A stretch of 64,000 bases of DNA from Gemmatimonadota bacterium (GCA_016873995.1 VGVR01000004.1:1-64000); one strand, 5' to 3'; positions 16,365 to 26,093 are shown, numbered from the stretch's first letter. Made by a program: numbers and translations. The notes: generated from the sequence alone by a model not told the origin.

Positions 16365-16856
16365 CTAACCCCGAGGGTCGGAGTTCGAGAGCACGGCCTG
16401 TTTCCGCGCTGCGCGATCGGCCTTCACGGCGGCGCGGATCTTCTCGTGCTTGAGCCCCAGGATCTCTCCGGCGAGCAGAGCGGCGTTCACCGCCCCGGCC
16501 TTCCCGATCGCCAACGTGCCCACGGGGACGCCCCCGGGCATCTGCACGGTGGAGAGGAGCGAGTCGAGCCCGTCGAGGGACCACCCCTTCATCGGCACGC
16601 CTAGCACGGGGAGCGTCGTCTTCGCGGCGATCACCCCAGCCAGATGCGCCGAGCCACCCGCGGCGGCGATGATCACCTCGAGGCCGCGCTCCTCTGCGGT
16701 CGCAGAGTACTCGATGGCCTCGTCGGGAGTGCGGTGCGCAGACAGCACGCTGGCCTCGTTCGGGATCCCCAGTGCATCCAGGGTCGAGACGCACTGGCTC
16801 ATGGTCTCCCAATCCGACTTGGACCCCATCAACACACCCACCAGTGGCTTCGCCAT
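16365..16856 (-). CDS. purE: 5-(carboxyamino)imidazole ribonucleotide mutase PurE
   Basis: The protein has 163 residues. GVLMGSKSDWETM, VLSAHRTPD and AAAGGSAHLAGV are the PurE signatures, with the catalytic His in SAHRTP. It converts N5-CAIR to CAIR in purine synthesis. The length is normal. It is followed at once by greA. PurK, its usual partner, is not in the window. Confidence 0.95.
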   Translation of the reverse strand: MAKPLVGVLMGSKSDWETMSQCVSTLDALGIPNEASVLSAHRTPDEAIEYSATAEERGLEVIIAAAGGSAHLAGVIAAKTTLPVLGVPMKGWSLDGLDSLLSTVQMPGGVPVGTLAIGKAGAVNAALLAGEILGLKHEKIRAAVKADRAARKQAVLSNSDPRG

Positions 16857-16976
16857 CGTGCCGGACCTCGATCGAGGGTAATGTTCTTGCGCACCCGCGC
16901 CTGAAGCGCGGCACGTTGGCGGAAGGGGCGCGCAGGATCAAGGGTGCACCAACTGGGACCTGGAGCAGCCGGAGTG

Positions 16977-19307
16977 ATGCCCACACCGCGGGACTTGGCC
17001 TGGCCCGAAGACGAGCCCGAGCTCGTCCCGTTCCTCCCCTTCGTCTTCTCCGTTTGGGTGGACGGCACGCTCACGTAGGCCGAGATCGCGGCGGTGCGCC
17101 ACGCGGTCGACGAGCTCGCTTGGCTCAGCGGCGATACGCGCGCGCTTCTCGGCACGTGGCTCGACCCGGACGCGCCACCGACGCCCTCCGCGCTACACGC
17201 GCCCCGCGGACGCCTGCGCGGCCGCGTTCCCGTCCACGACGACGAGGCAACCCGCTCGCTCACCGGGCTCGGCCTCGCGCTCTGGCGGCAGACCGGAGGC
17301 CGCGGTCCTTGGGAGAGCCCCGAGGGTCAAGGCGCGCTTCGCGAGCTGGAGGCCTCGCTCGGGCTACTCGGCGCGGAGGCCGCGCGGGGAGCGCTCGGTC
17401 TCCTGCCACCGCTGGCGCCAAGAGCGCACAAGTCGACCGCGTCGTCCGGATCCGCGCTGCGCGAGTTCCTCGATCGAGATCGGCGTGAGGTGCGGGACCG
17501 CGCGCTCGAAGCGCTGCTCGCGCCAGCGCTGCGGATCCCGCTCGGACTTCCCACGCACGAGTATCGCGCGCGTGTGCTCGAAGCGCTTCGGTACCTGTCC
17601 GAACAGGGGCTCGGCTCCCTCGGATATCCCAGAGCCTTCGGGGGCGCGGACGACCCCGCCGCGGCGGTCGCGGTCTTCGAGACGCTGGCGTTCGGAGACC
17701 TCAGCGTGGTGGTGAAGTTCGGCGTCCAGTTCGGGCTCTTCGGAGGTAGCGTGCTACAGCTGGGGACGGCGCGCCACCACAAGGCGTATCTGGGGTCGAT
17801 AGCAAGGCTCGAGCTCCCGGGCTGCTACGCCATGTCCGAGACCGGGCACGGCTCGAACGTGCGCGACGTGGAGACCACGGCAACCTACGACGCGATCACC
17901 GACCAACTCGTGGTGCACACGCCTCACGACGGTGCGGCCAAGAACTATATCGGCAATGCGGCCGAGCACGGCTTGCTCGCGGCTGTGTTCGCCCGCCTCA
18001 TCGTCGCGGACGAAGACCACGGCGTACACGCCGTGCTCGTGCCGATCCGCGACGCACAGCGCCGCGTCCAGCCCGGCGTGCGCATCGAGGCCTGTGGGCT
18101 CAAGACGGGGCTCAACGGCGTCGACAACGGGCGCATCTGGTTCGACCGCGTGCGAGTGCCGCGCACGAACCTGCTCGACCGCTTCGCGGCCATCGGCGAG
18201 AACGGGCGGTACCATAGCGACATCCCGAATCCAGGGCGGCGCTTCTTCCGCATGCTGAGGACTCTCGTCATCGGGCGGGTCAGCGTGGCGTCGGCCTCCG
18301 TGAGTGCGGCCAAGGTTGGACTCACAATCGCCATCCGGTACGCTCACCGCCGCCGCCAGTTCGGACCGGAGGGAGCCATCGAGGTCCCCATCCTCGACTA
18401 CCCGGTGCTGCAGCGAGAGCTCATGCCCCGACTCGCCACCACGGTCGGGCTCCAGCTCGCCGTGCGGACCCTTCAAGCTCGGCTTATGGATCCAGCGGAG
18501 TCGGACTCGGCCGAGCTCGAGGTGGCGGCCGCGGGACTCAAGGCATATGCCTCGGAAAGCTGCGTGACGACGCTGCAGGCCTCGCGCGAAGCCTGCGGTG
18601 GCCAAGGGTACCTGGCCGACAGTCGTTTCGCGTCCCTGAAGGCGGACACCGACGCGTTCACCACCTTCGAGGGTGCGAACCTCGTCCTCTACCAGCTGGT
18701 CGCGAAAGGACTCCTCACCCGCTTCCGCGAGGAGATGGGCGACCTCACTCTCCGCGGTGCGGTTCGCTACCTGGCGGAGCGGGCCGAAACCGCGCTCACC
18801 GAGCTGAACCCGGTGGTCACGCGGCGCACCGACGAGGAGCACCTGCTCGATGCGGACTTCCACCACGCGGCGCTCGCCTACCGGGAGGCGAGACTCCTGC
18901 GCTCCGCCGCCCTGCGGATACGCGCGCGGCTCGACGAGGGGATGGATTCCTTCCAGGCCGTGGTCGAATGCCAGGACCACTTGATCTACCTCGCCAAGGC
19001 GCACGTGGAGCACCGCATCCTGCGCGAGTTCGACGGGCCCATCGCCCGGGCACCGACTCCCGGCCTGTCCGAGCTCCTCCGCACGACCTCGGCGCTCCAC
19101 GCACTCTCCTGCATCGAGCGGGACCGCGGCTGGTTCCTGGAGTCGGGGTACCTGGAGCCCGGCAAGGCCAGGGCCATCCGTGGCCAGGTGGGCCGTCTCT
19201 GTGCCGAGCTCCGCGACCAGGCGCACGTCCTCGTGGACGGGTTCGGCATCCCCGACGAGCTCCTGCCCGAGATCGCGCGGCGGGAGTCTTTCGACTCAGG
19301 CCTCTGA
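16977..19307 (+). pseudogene. Acyl-CoA dehydrogenase/oxidase family protein, interrupted by in-frame TAG near the N-terminus
   Basis: The continuous frame has 776 codons and resembles large acyl-CoA oxidases: YLSEQGLGSLGYPRAFGG, CYAMSETGHGSNVRDVETTA (flavin/substrate loop), YAHRRRQFGPEG, SREACGGQGYLADSRF and TTFEGANLVLYQLVAKGLL. The product would oxidise acyl-CoA with FAD. ATG 16977 begins MPTPRDLAWPEDEPELVPFL; TAG at 17076-17078 (codon 34) falls in WVDGTLT-TAG-AEIAAVRHAV, a smooth continuation. A later start could give a shortened but perhaps active enzyme, so loss of function is not certain. Confidence 0.8.
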
Positions 19308-19439
19308 GCCTGCCGCCGCTTCCTCCCCATCGGTATCGACCCGTCCACATCGAAGAAAACATTTGTTTTTCGGGGTGCCCCAGGCATTTTCGTACGGTTC
19401 GCCTGGAGGGAGACTGGGGCAGTGGGCCCTGGGCGCTCC

Positions 19440-19445
19440 TATATT
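19440..19445 (+). promoter_or_regulatory. Possible -10 box in a 200-bp noncoding stretch
   Basis: TATATT in the context CCTATATTGGGCG, 62 bases before ATG 19508. The stretch 19308-19507 holds no gene; an AT-rich patch at 19356-19373 may be part of the control region. Confidence 0.4.
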
Positions 19446-19507
19446 GGGCGAGCCCTGATATCCGAAAGGCGCGCGGTGCGGCGCCCATACCGTGTCGGAG
19501 GAGATCC

Positions 19508-20527
19508 ATGGTTCGTAGGAGCCTGATCGTGGCGGCCATGGTGGCAGTCGCTTCCCCGCTGGCCGCTCAGGAAGAGGAGTTCGTCTGGACCGCGGGCCGG
19601 CCCGATTCTGACGCGCCCATCGGCGTCTTCGGGGCCCGAACGCTCGACGCGGGCGCACTAGAGTTCACCTACCGATACACGCAGCTGAATTCGCGAGGCG
19701 CCTGGTTCTCCAAGGACTCCCTCCCGCTCGCGACTACGCTCCAGCTCTACACGGTCGCACCGCTGGAGATGTCCAACATCCAGCACAGCGTCAGCGCCGC
19801 ATGGGGCATGAGCGACCGGCTCACGCTGACGGGCACGGCCGGGTTCGCTTTGATGGAGCGCACGCAGATCACGAACGGCGGCGTGCTCTATATCACCGGT
19901 ATCGAGGCCCTCACCGATGTGACTGCGTCCGCCATCTACGAGGTATACCGGCAGGGTCCTTACCGCGTGCACTTCTCCGGAGGAGCGGTCCTGCCGGTGG
20001 GCAAGGCTCGCACCTACGCCGACACACCCTTCGGCGCGGACCAGGCACTCCCGTACGACCAGCGCCCCGGCGGCGGCGCGTTCGCCGTCACGTTCGGCTC
20101 TACGGCGCTCGTCCAGAACGAGATGGCCTCGCTCGGCGCCCAGTTCAGGGGCCGGATCCACCTCGCCGAGGGCACGGCTGACTTCACCCCTGGAGACCAG
20201 TACCAAGCGGACGGTTGGGGTGCCTACCGTATCAACAGCGTCTTCAGCATCTCCGGCGGCGTCCGCTGGCAGACGTGGGGACGCCTCGAGGGTGCGGACC
20301 CGCAGCTCCTCGCGACCCAGGACCCCGGCAACGACCCCGTGACCGGCATGGCCGGCGGCGAGCGCCTCGACATGCCCGTCGGCGTCAACATGATCATGCC
20401 AGAGGGGTCGATCCTGGCAGGTCACCGCCTCGCGGTCGAAGGCGCGTACGCTATTCACCACGAGTACGAGGGCGTGCGACTCGGCATGGACTGGGGACTC
20501 AACTTCGGCTGGACGATGCCGTTCTAG
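19508..20527 (+). CDS. Outer-membrane beta-barrel protein of unknown function
   Basis: The protein has 339 residues: signal peptide 1-20 (VASPLAAQ), then many alternating amphipathic strands and a C-terminal aromatic end (LNFGWTMPF), as in outer-membrane barrels. It begins after the signal with EEEFVWTAGRPDSDAPIGVF. There is no catalytic motif. The general pattern is like porin or MetA-pathway-type transporter barrels, but I cannot name a family. GGAGAT precedes ATG 19508. It is a single gene with its own terminator. Confidence 0.75.
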   Translation: MVRRSLIVAAMVAVASPLAAQEEEFVWTAGRPDSDAPIGVFGARTLDAGALEFTYRYTQLNSRGAWFSKDSLPLATTLQLYTVAPLEMSNIQHSVSAAWGMSDRLTLTGTAGFALMERTQITNGGVLYITGIEALTDVTASAIYEVYRQGPYRVHFSGGAVLPVGKARTYADTPFGADQALPYDQRPGGGAFAVTFGSTALVQNEMASLGAQFRGRIHLAEGTADFTPGDQYQADGWGAYRINSVFSISGGVRWQTWGRLEGADPQLLATQDPGNDPVTGMAGGERLDMPVGVNMIMPEGSILAGHRLAVEGAYAIHHEYEGVRLGMDWGLNFGWTMPF

Positions 20528-20551
20528 TCGGCTCGACGGCTACCGCCGCAT

Positions 20552-20591
20552 CGAGGGCGTCCGGGGTCTCCCCGGGCGCCCTCGGTCTTTT
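20552..20591 (+). terminator. Rho-independent terminator after the barrel gene
   Basis: CGAGGGCG-TCCGGGG (20552-20566) pairs with CCCCGGGCGCCCTCG (20570-20584), with a tight 3-nt loop, followed by GTCTTTT. It ends the transcript between the convergent barrel gene and tyrS. Confidence 0.85.
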
Positions 20592-20604
20592 CAGCCCAGA
20601 TGCG

Positions 20605-21903
20605 TCAGCCTCGGATCCCGATGAGGTGGTAGCGCTTCTTCCCCAGGCGGACGAGGATGAAGCGACCTTCGATGGCATCGCGCATCGTCACGGTGCGCGC
20701 GACATCGTCCACGCGCACGTTGTTAACGTAGACGCCACCCCCCTCGACCGCGCGGCGGGCTTCCCCTTTCGAGGCGCAAATCCCGGTCTCGGCGAGGAGC
20801 TCCACCAGCGCCTTCCCCTCCCCCGCGAGAGCGTCCTTCGCGATCTCGTGCGACGGCACGTCGGCGAAGATGTCCGCGATGTCATCGGCATGGAGACCAG
20901 CCACCTCCCCACCGAAGAGCGCACGCGTCGCCTGCTGTGCCCGCGCGAGCCCCGTCTCTCCGTGGAGGCGCCGCGTGACTTCGTCGGCCAGGGCCTTTTG
21001 CGCCGTGCGCTGCTCGGGCGCGGAGTCGACCACGTGCGACAGCTCGGCGATGCGGCCCACGTCCAGGAGCGTGAAGTACTTGAGGTACCTCACCACGTCG
21101 GCGTCCTCGACGTTGATCCAGTACTGGTAGAATCGGAAGGGTGAGGTCATCAGGGGGTCGAGCCAGATGGCTCCCTCCTCCGTCTTGCCGAACTTCACCC
21201 CGGAGGCCTGCGTGATGAGCGGGAAAACCACGCCGTATGCGCGCGCGCCCTCGACGCGTCGCACGAGATCGATACCCGACGTGATGTTGCCCCACTGGTC
21301 GCTCCCGCCCATCTGCACCGTGCACCCCTCGGTGCGGTACAGCTCGAGGAAGTCGTACGACTGCAGGAGGGCATACGAGAACTCGGTGAACGAGATCCCG
21401 GTCTCTTCGTTGGAGATACGCCGTTTGACGGATTCCTTGGCCAGCATCTGGTTCACCGAGAAGTGCTTGCCGATGTCGCGCAGGAAATCCACCAACGGGA
21501 GCCCGCCGAGCCAGTCGAGGTTGTTGCGCATACGCGCAGGGTTGGAGCGCACCTCGAAGTCGAGGAAATGCTCCAGCTGGCGGCGAATGGCCTCGGCGTT
21601 GGCCGCAACCTGGTCCTTGGTGAGGAGCTTCCGCTCGGCCGACTTGCCGGACGGATCGCCGATGAGCCCCGTGCCGCCGCCGACCAAAGCCACGGGCGTG
21701 TGCCCAGCTCTCTGCGCGTGCACGAGCCCCATGATCGGCAGCAGCGTACCGATGTGCAGGCTCGCACCCGTGGGATCGAAGCCGATGTAGGCCGTTCGAG
21801 GCGCCTCCGCGAAGTGCTCGGCGGCACCCTCGGTGGCGTCATGGAGGAGTCCCCTCCAACGCAGCTCGTCGAGCACCGAGGTGGCGACGGCGCGCGAGCT
21901 CAT
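20605..21903 (-). CDS. tyrS: Tyrosyl-tRNA synthetase
   Basis: The protein has 432 residues. The Rossmann catalytic domain includes YIGFDPTGASLHIGTLLPI (HIGH-like motif), GGSDQWGNITSGIDLVRR and KFGKTEEGAIWLDP (KMSKS equivalent). The C-terminal S4 RNA-binding domain (about 365-430) includes GGVYVNNVRVDD. It charges tRNA-Tyr. The ATG at 21903 is one base beyond the stop of the DinB/YfiT-like gene, so the two are probably cotranscribed. I see no T-box leader. Confidence 0.95.
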   Translation of the reverse strand: MSSRAVATSVLDELRWRGLLHDATEGAAEHFAEAPRTAYIGFDPTGASLHIGTLLPIMGLVHAQRAGHTPVALVGGGTGLIGDPSGKSAERKLLTKDQVAANAEAIRRQLEHFLDFEVRSNPARMRNNLDWLGGLPLVDFLRDIGKHFSVNQMLAKESVKRRISNEETGISFTEFSYALLQSYDFLELYRTEGCTVQMGGSDQWGNITSGIDLVRRVEGARAYGVVFPLITQASGVKFGKTEEGAIWLDPLMTSPFRFYQYWINVEDADVVRYLKYFTLLDVGRIAELSHVVDSAPEQRTAQKALADEVTRRLHGETGLARAQQATRALFGGEVAGLHADDIADIFADVPSHEIAKDALAGEGKALVELLAETGICASKGEARRAVEGGGVYVNNVRVDDVARTVTMRDAIEGRFILVRLGKKRYHLIGIRG

Positions 21904-21904
21904 C

Positions 21905-22447
21905 CTACCAGCCCTTACGGGCGCGGAGCCCGGTGATGTGCGCGACGTGGTGGGCGCCGTGCCACGAGTAGAGCTCGAGCAGGGCGTCGACGGTGAGCTC
22001 ACCCATCTCCGGATGCAGGAGCAGGCGTCGGAAGTGCTCGGGCTCGAGGGCCTGGAGGAAAGAAACCCAGCGGGCGTGCAGTCCGTCCAGAATCGCCAGC
22101 GACGTCTCGACGGGAAGCGTGCGCGCATCGGGCAGCTCCGCCCAGAGCTTCTCCTGGTAAGGACGAATCGTGGGCTGGTCTTCGGTGACGGCCAGCTTGA
22201 AGCGGATGTATGCGTTCGTGTGCGAGTCGACCACGTGGTGCACGACCTGCCGAACGGTCCAACCCCCGTCGCGGTAGGGCGTGTCCAGCTGCGCGTCGTT
22301 CAACCCGCTGACCGAGGCCCTCATCTTCGCAGGGTGTGCGCGGATGGCCTCGATGCGGTCTGCTCGTTCTTGGGCCGTCAGTGGACGCTTCGCGGACGCG
22401 TAGCGTCCGATCGGGTACTTCAGCGCATCGACCGTGGTCTCGGGCAC
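21905..22447 (-). CDS. DinB/YfiT-family metal-dependent hydrolase or thiol transferase
   Basis: The protein has 180 residues from GTG 22447 (PETTVDALKYPIGRY), the normal family length. The DinB four-helix fold has three metal-ligand His in VRQVVHHVVDSHTNAYIRF and WHGAHHVAHI. YfiT-type proteins are annotated as putative metal hydrolases, and some act as bacillithiol S-transferases; which applies here is unknown. It is divergent from an Atl-like gene 51 bases away. tyrS follows directly. Confidence 0.85.
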   Translation of the reverse strand: MPETTVDALKYPIGRYASAKRPLTAQERADRIEAIRAHPAKMRASVSGLNDAQLDTPYRDGGWTVRQVVHHVVDSHTNAYIRFKLAVTEDQPTIRPYQEKLWAELPDARTLPVETSLAILDGLHARWVSFLQALEPEHFRRLLLHPEMGELTVDALLELYSWHGAHHVAHITGLRARKGW

Positions 22448-22498
22448 CGGGCGTCTCCGTTTGCGGGTCCGCGCGAATCTTCCCACGCTTCCCGAGTC

Positions 22499-22801
22499 AT
22501 GTCCAGCCGCGACCGCATCTACCACGCCGTGGAACGGATCCCGCCCGGGCGCGTCGCGACGTACGGCTCGGTCGCGAAGGCGGCGGGGCTCCCGGGACAT
22601 GCCAGGCAGGTGGGATACGCCCTCGCAGCGCTGCCGGACGGTTCGCCGGTTCCCTGGCACCGGGTCGTGAATGCTCGCGGTGGAATCAGCCCGCGGGCGT
22701 CGGATCGCACGGTCGAGATCCTCCAACGTGCCCTCCTCGAGGCCGAGGGGGTCGAGTTCAACGCACGCGGCCGGATCGACTTGGCCAGGTTCTCTTACTA
22801 A
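22499..22801 (+). CDS. Alkyltransferase-like protein (MGMT fold without active Cys)
   Basis: The protein has 100 residues. It matches the DNA-binding domain of O6-alkylguanine transferases (IPPGRVATYGSVAKAAGLPG, ARQVGYALAALP, PWHRVVNARGGIS). The active motif PCHRV is PWHRV, so the alkyl-accepting Cys is replaced by Trp, as in Atl1/YbaZ-type proteins. These bind alkylated bases and flag them for nucleotide excision repair. It is divergent from the YfiT-like gene. Confidence 0.9.
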   Translation: MSSRDRIYHAVERIPPGRVATYGSVAKAAGLPGHARQVGYALAALPDGSPVPWHRVVNARGGISPRASDRTVEILQRALLEAEGVEFNARGRIDLARFSY

Positions 22802-22867
22802 CCTCTTATATGTTGTTTATCAGGTTACTCTTGACGAATAACCTGGTAAAGTCTGTTATACGGTTAC
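22799..22867 (+). promoter_or_regulatory. Four-half-site operator array and promoter for the CGNR regulator
   Basis: TAACCT at 22799 and 22839 and AGGTTA/CGGTTA at 22822 and 22862 form two inverted pairs. Each has a 17-bp gap and the pairs are exactly 40 bp apart. A possible -35 (TTGACG, 22831-22836) and -10 (TGTTAT, 22854-22859) with 17-bp spacing lie inside the array. The region is markedly AT-richer than its surroundings. ATG 22869 follows the last half-site at once, so the mRNA is nearly leaderless. Confidence 0.6.
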
Positions 22868-22868
22868 T

Positions 22869-23477
22869 ATGTCGTCACTCCGAGCGCTCTCCAGTGCCTC
22901 GCCCGAGCAGGGCTTGGGGAATCTGGCCCTTGATTTCCTCCACACCCAGCGCCCGGTCCGGGTGGGGTGGGTCGATGATCTGCACGCGCCCGACGGCCTT
23001 CTGAGGTGGCTCGCCGGCCACCTGCCCGGCGAGGCCCGCCCCCAGGCTGAGTGGGTCGCGCCGTCCGAGCTCCGTGCTCTCTTGGACGAAGCCCGAAGAC
23101 TCCGCGCGGACATCCGGGCTCTGGTCGAGGCCCACCACCGGAGGCGACGCGTCCCGGAATGGGCGCTCTTCGGGATCAACCGCGCGCTCGCCGCCACGCC
23201 CTGGTCCTGGCGGCTCACGGACGGCGGCGATGGCATGGCGCTCTCGGTCTCGCTCAGCCGCGCCGAGCCGCTCTGTTCACTCGGCCCGGTCGCCCTGGCT
23301 GCCGCTCGCTTGGTCGCCAGCGTTCCGTCCGATCGTCTCCGCCCCTGCGCGTCCGCTCGGTGCGGGGCGTGGTTCGTCGACACGAGCAAGGGAGGCCGCC
23401 GTCGCTGGTGCTCCATGGCGGGGTGCGGAAATCGGGAGAAGGCCGCCGTGCACCGCGCCAAGCGAGCTCGCCGATAG
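22869..23477 (+). CDS. CGNR zinc-finger regulator with ABATE domain
   Basis: The protein has 202 residues. An N-terminal ABATE-type domain (about 15-135, GNLALDFLHTQRP) is followed by a C-terminal CGNR zinc finger: LRPCASARCGAWFVDTSKG then RRWCSMAGCGNREKAAVHR, with four Cys. These are putative transcriptional regulators, some tied to stress response. The promoter carries an ordered array of half-sites, which points to autoregulation. No target operon is adjacent. Confidence 0.88.
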   Translation: MSSLRALSSASPEQGLGNLALDFLHTQRPVRVGWVDDLHAPDGLLRWLAGHLPGEARPQAEWVAPSELRALLDEARRLRADIRALVEAHHRRRRVPEWALFGINRALAATPWSWRLTDGGDGMALSVSLSRAEPLCSLGPVALAAARLVASVPSDRLRPCASARCGAWFVDTSKGGRRRWCSMAGCGNREKAAVHRAKRARR

Positions 23478-23542
23478 TCTTGCCCGCTCCCCTCCCCGAA
23501 CCGTAATTCCACCCCCTGCACTCCACTCTACGTGAGGGGCCC

Positions 23543-24190
23543 ATGCGCAGCACGACTCTGGTCGGCGTTGGGGCGCTCCTCGTGCTGCAAGCGGCCCCCG
23601 CGAGCGCCCAAGCCGACGACGTCCATGGCCGCATTGCGCAGGTGGCCGTCGCGTTCGAGGGCACTCCGACCGGCCAGGGCCTGCTCACGACCGCGGCCCA
23701 CGAGGCTGCCATCGCGGCTCAGCATGTCGAGTTCGCGAACGCGGTGGGCGCGAGCTTCGCCGACGTCCAGCTGCACGTCAGCCATGCGCTCCACGCCCTG
23801 GACCCCTCGCTCGCGCCGAGCGGGCCGGGCTTGGGGTATGGGGTGCGACACGCCGTCGACGCGGCCGCAACCCATCTCGGGATGGCGGCGTCGGACTCGC
23901 TGGCCTCGGAGAACGTGAAGGTGCACGCGGAGCACGTCGCTGTCATCCTCGCGAACGTCACGGCCCGGGTGGACCAGGCGGTCGCGCTGGCCGCGGAGGT
24001 CATGGCAGCCTCGAGCGCCGCGCCGGTCGCATCTCTGCTCGCCCGCCTGTCCGAACACTGCGAGACCGTCGTCGCGGGTCGGGACATCGACGGAGACGGA
24101 CGGATCGGCTGGCGGGCCAGCGAGGGTGGTCTCCGCCAGGCGGCACAGCACATGACACTCCTGCAACGGGGGGAGGGACTGATCCCATGA
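23543..24190 (+). CDS. Secreted protein of unknown function with EF-hand-like loop
   Basis: The protein has 215 residues: signal peptide 1-22 (APASAQ), then a mostly helical Ala- and His-rich body. GRDIDGDGRIGW near residues 180-191 resembles a calcium-binding EF-hand loop (DxDGDGxI). I do not recognise a family. The stop overlaps the next gene's start (ATGA), so it is coupled with the amidohydrolase. Confidence 0.7.
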   Translation: MRSTTLVGVGALLVLQAAPASAQADDVHGRIAQVAVAFEGTPTGQGLLTTAAHEAAIAAQHVEFANAVGASFADVQLHVSHALHALDPSLAPSGPGLGYGVRHAVDAAATHLGMAASDSLASENVKVHAEHVAVILANVTARVDQAVALAAEVMAASSAAPVASLLARLSEHCETVVAGRDIDGDGRIGWRASEGGLRQAAQHMTLLQRGEGLIP

Positions 24191-25446
24191 TCCGGTCGCG
24201 CGTCGTTATCACACTCTCATCGCTCGCGCTTGCAGCCAGCGCCTGTACGCCAGAAAGCAGCGCAGTCGCCTACACGGGGGCCACGGTGTGGGACGGCACC
24301 GGAGCGGCATCCGTGGCGAACGCCACGATCGTCGTCGACAGCGGACGCATCGTGGCGCTGGGTGCGGAGGTTCAGCCACCTCGCGGCGCCACGGTCGTGG
24401 AACTCGACGGCAAGTACGTAATTCCAGGACTGATCAACTCGCACGGTCACGTGACGGGCGCCTGGGCCGAGGCCGAGGTGACGGACCCAGTCGAGCGCGT
24501 ACGCGGCGACCTGCTCCTCTACGCCCGCTACGGCGTCACTACCGTCAACAGCCTCGGCGACGAGGCGCCCGCGCGCGCCGCACGGGACGCCGCCTCCCCG
24601 ACTGACGCGCGAGCCCGCATCCTGGCCTCGGGTCCCGTCGTGGCAGCGAGCGACCCGGCAGGCGCCCGCGCTGCCGCCCTCGCGAACGCCGACGCAGGCG
24701 CGAATTGGCTCAAGCTCCGCGTCGACGACGACCTCGGCGCAGCGCAAAAGATGCCATGGGAGGCCGTCGCTGCCGTCCTCGAGGTCGGACGAGAGCGCGG
24801 ACTCCGGGTCGCCACGCACCTCTTCTACCTCGACGATGCGAAGCGCCTGCTCGACATGGGGACCGGGATGCTCGCGCACTCCGTGCGCGACACCGACGTG
24901 GACGCCGACTTCATCGATCGCCTACGCGCCAGCGGAGTGTGCTACGTGCCCACGCTGGTCCGCGACGTGAGCACGTTTGTCTACGCCGAGCGCCCCGACT
25001 GGTTCGACGACCCATTCTTCGTCGCGCACGCCAACCCGGGGCAACTCGCTCGAGCCTCGGACCCCGTGTTCATGGCAGCGATGCGCGAGAGCGCCTCCGC
25101 CGCAGCCTATCGGGTCGCGCTCGGACAGGCTCAGCGCAACCTGAAGGTGCTCAGGGACGCCGGCATCCCGATCGCGTTCGGGACCGACTCCGGACCAGCC
25201 GTGCGCTTTCCCGGCTACTTCGAGCACATGGAGCTCCAGCTCATGGTCGACGCCGGCCTGACGCCGGCGCAGGCGCTCGAGAGCGCCACGCGGGTCGCGG
25301 CGGAGTGCATCGGCATGGAGGGCATCGGGACGCTGGCGCCCGGTAACTGGGCCGACTTCCTCGTCTTGGGAGCCGATCCGCTGCAGGATATCAGCGCAAC
25401 ACACCAGCTCGAGCGCGTTTACGTCGGCGGAATCCTGGTCCCATGA
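24187..25446 (+). CDS. Lipoprotein amidohydrolase
   Basis: The protein has 419 residues. The lipobox LAASAC (Cys 20) suggests a lipid-anchored enzyme outside the cytoplasm. The amidohydrolase barrel has metal ligands in VIPGLINSHGHVTG, a His in VATHLFYLDDAKRLL, another in GMLAHSVRD and an Asp in AFGTDSGPA. The C-terminal GTLAPGNWADFLVL is family-typical. It resembles imidazolonepropionase-like or prolidase-like amidohydrolases; substrate unknown. It overlaps the genes on both sides by 4 bases. Confidence 0.9.
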   Translation: MIRSRVVITLSSLALAASACTPESSAVAYTGATVWDGTGAASVANATIVVDSGRIVALGAEVQPPRGATVVELDGKYVIPGLINSHGHVTGAWAEAEVTDPVERVRGDLLLYARYGVTTVNSLGDEAPARAARDAASPTDARARILASGPVVAASDPAGARAAALANADAGANWLKLRVDDDLGAAQKMPWEAVAAVLEVGRERGLRVATHLFYLDDAKRLLDMGTGMLAHSVRDTDVDADFIDRLRASGVCYVPTLVRDVSTFVYAERPDWFDDPFFVAHANPGQLARASDPVFMAAMRESASAAAYRVALGQAQRNLKVLRDAGIPIAFGTDSGPAVRFPGYFEHMELQLMVDAGLTPAQALESATRVAAECIGMEGIGTLAPGNWADFLVLGADPLQDISATHQLERVYVGGILVP

Positions 25447-26069
25447 AGCGCTACGCCACGGAGTTCATCGGCACGTTCTTCCTGGTCTTCACGATCGGCA
25501 TGGTGAGCGTCACCGGCAGCGCCGGCGCGCCACTCGCCATCGGTGCGACCCTGATGGTCATGGTCTACATGGGCGGACACGTCTCGGGAGCGCACTACAA
25601 CCCGGCGGTGTCTCTGGCGATACTCCAGCGCGGCGCCATGGAGAAGTCCGACTTCGTGCCGTACTTGGCGGCACAGCTGCTCGGCGCCACAGTGGCATCC
25701 GCCGTCGTAGTCGTGCTCACCGGGTCGAGCTTCGCACCGGCCCCGTCGACCGGCGGGCTCCAAGCGGTTGTCGCCGAAGCGCTGGTTACCTTCGCGCTCG
25801 CTCTCGTGGTCCTGAACGTGGCCACCGCGGAGTCGACCAAGGGGAACTCGTACTACGGGCTCGCCATCGGCTTCACCGTGCTCGCGGGCGCCGCGTCGGT
25901 GGGCAACTTCTCCGGTGGTGCGTTCAACCCCGCCGTGGGCATCGGACCCATCCTGGTCGATACGATCTCAGGGGGTGACTCGATCGCGGACGTCTGGATC
26001 TACGTCCTCGGGCCGTTCGCAGGGGCCGCAGCCGCGGCGCCCGTCTTCAAGCTGCAGACGGCGGCGTAG
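25443..26069 (+). CDS. Aquaporin/MIP-family channel
   Basis: The protein has 208 residues with six membrane segments and the two NPA boxes: SGAHYNPAVS and SGGAFNPAVG. It conducts water or small neutral solutes across the inner membrane. It is slightly shorter than E. coli AqpZ. The residue after the second NPA is not the Asp-type of glycerol facilitators, favouring the water-channel class. ATG 25443 overlaps the amidohydrolase stop. Confidence 0.9.
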   Translation: MKRYATEFIGTFFLVFTIGMVSVTGSAGAPLAIGATLMVMVYMGGHVSGAHYNPAVSLAILQRGAMEKSDFVPYLAAQLLGATVASAVVVVLTGSSFAPAPSTGGLQAVVAEALVTFALALVVLNVATAESTKGNSYYGLAIGFTVLAGAASVGNFSGGAFNPAVGIGPILVDTISGGDSIADVWIYVLGPFAGAAAAAPVFKLQTAA

Positions 26070-26093
26070 TCGCAGCACGCCGGCACCGCCCGG

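Noticed and set aside
20605-22128. A 507-residue TyrS with a 75-residue N-terminal extension.
   Set aside because: The extension is antisense-type frame inside the YfiT-like gene; standard TyrS starts at ATG 21903.
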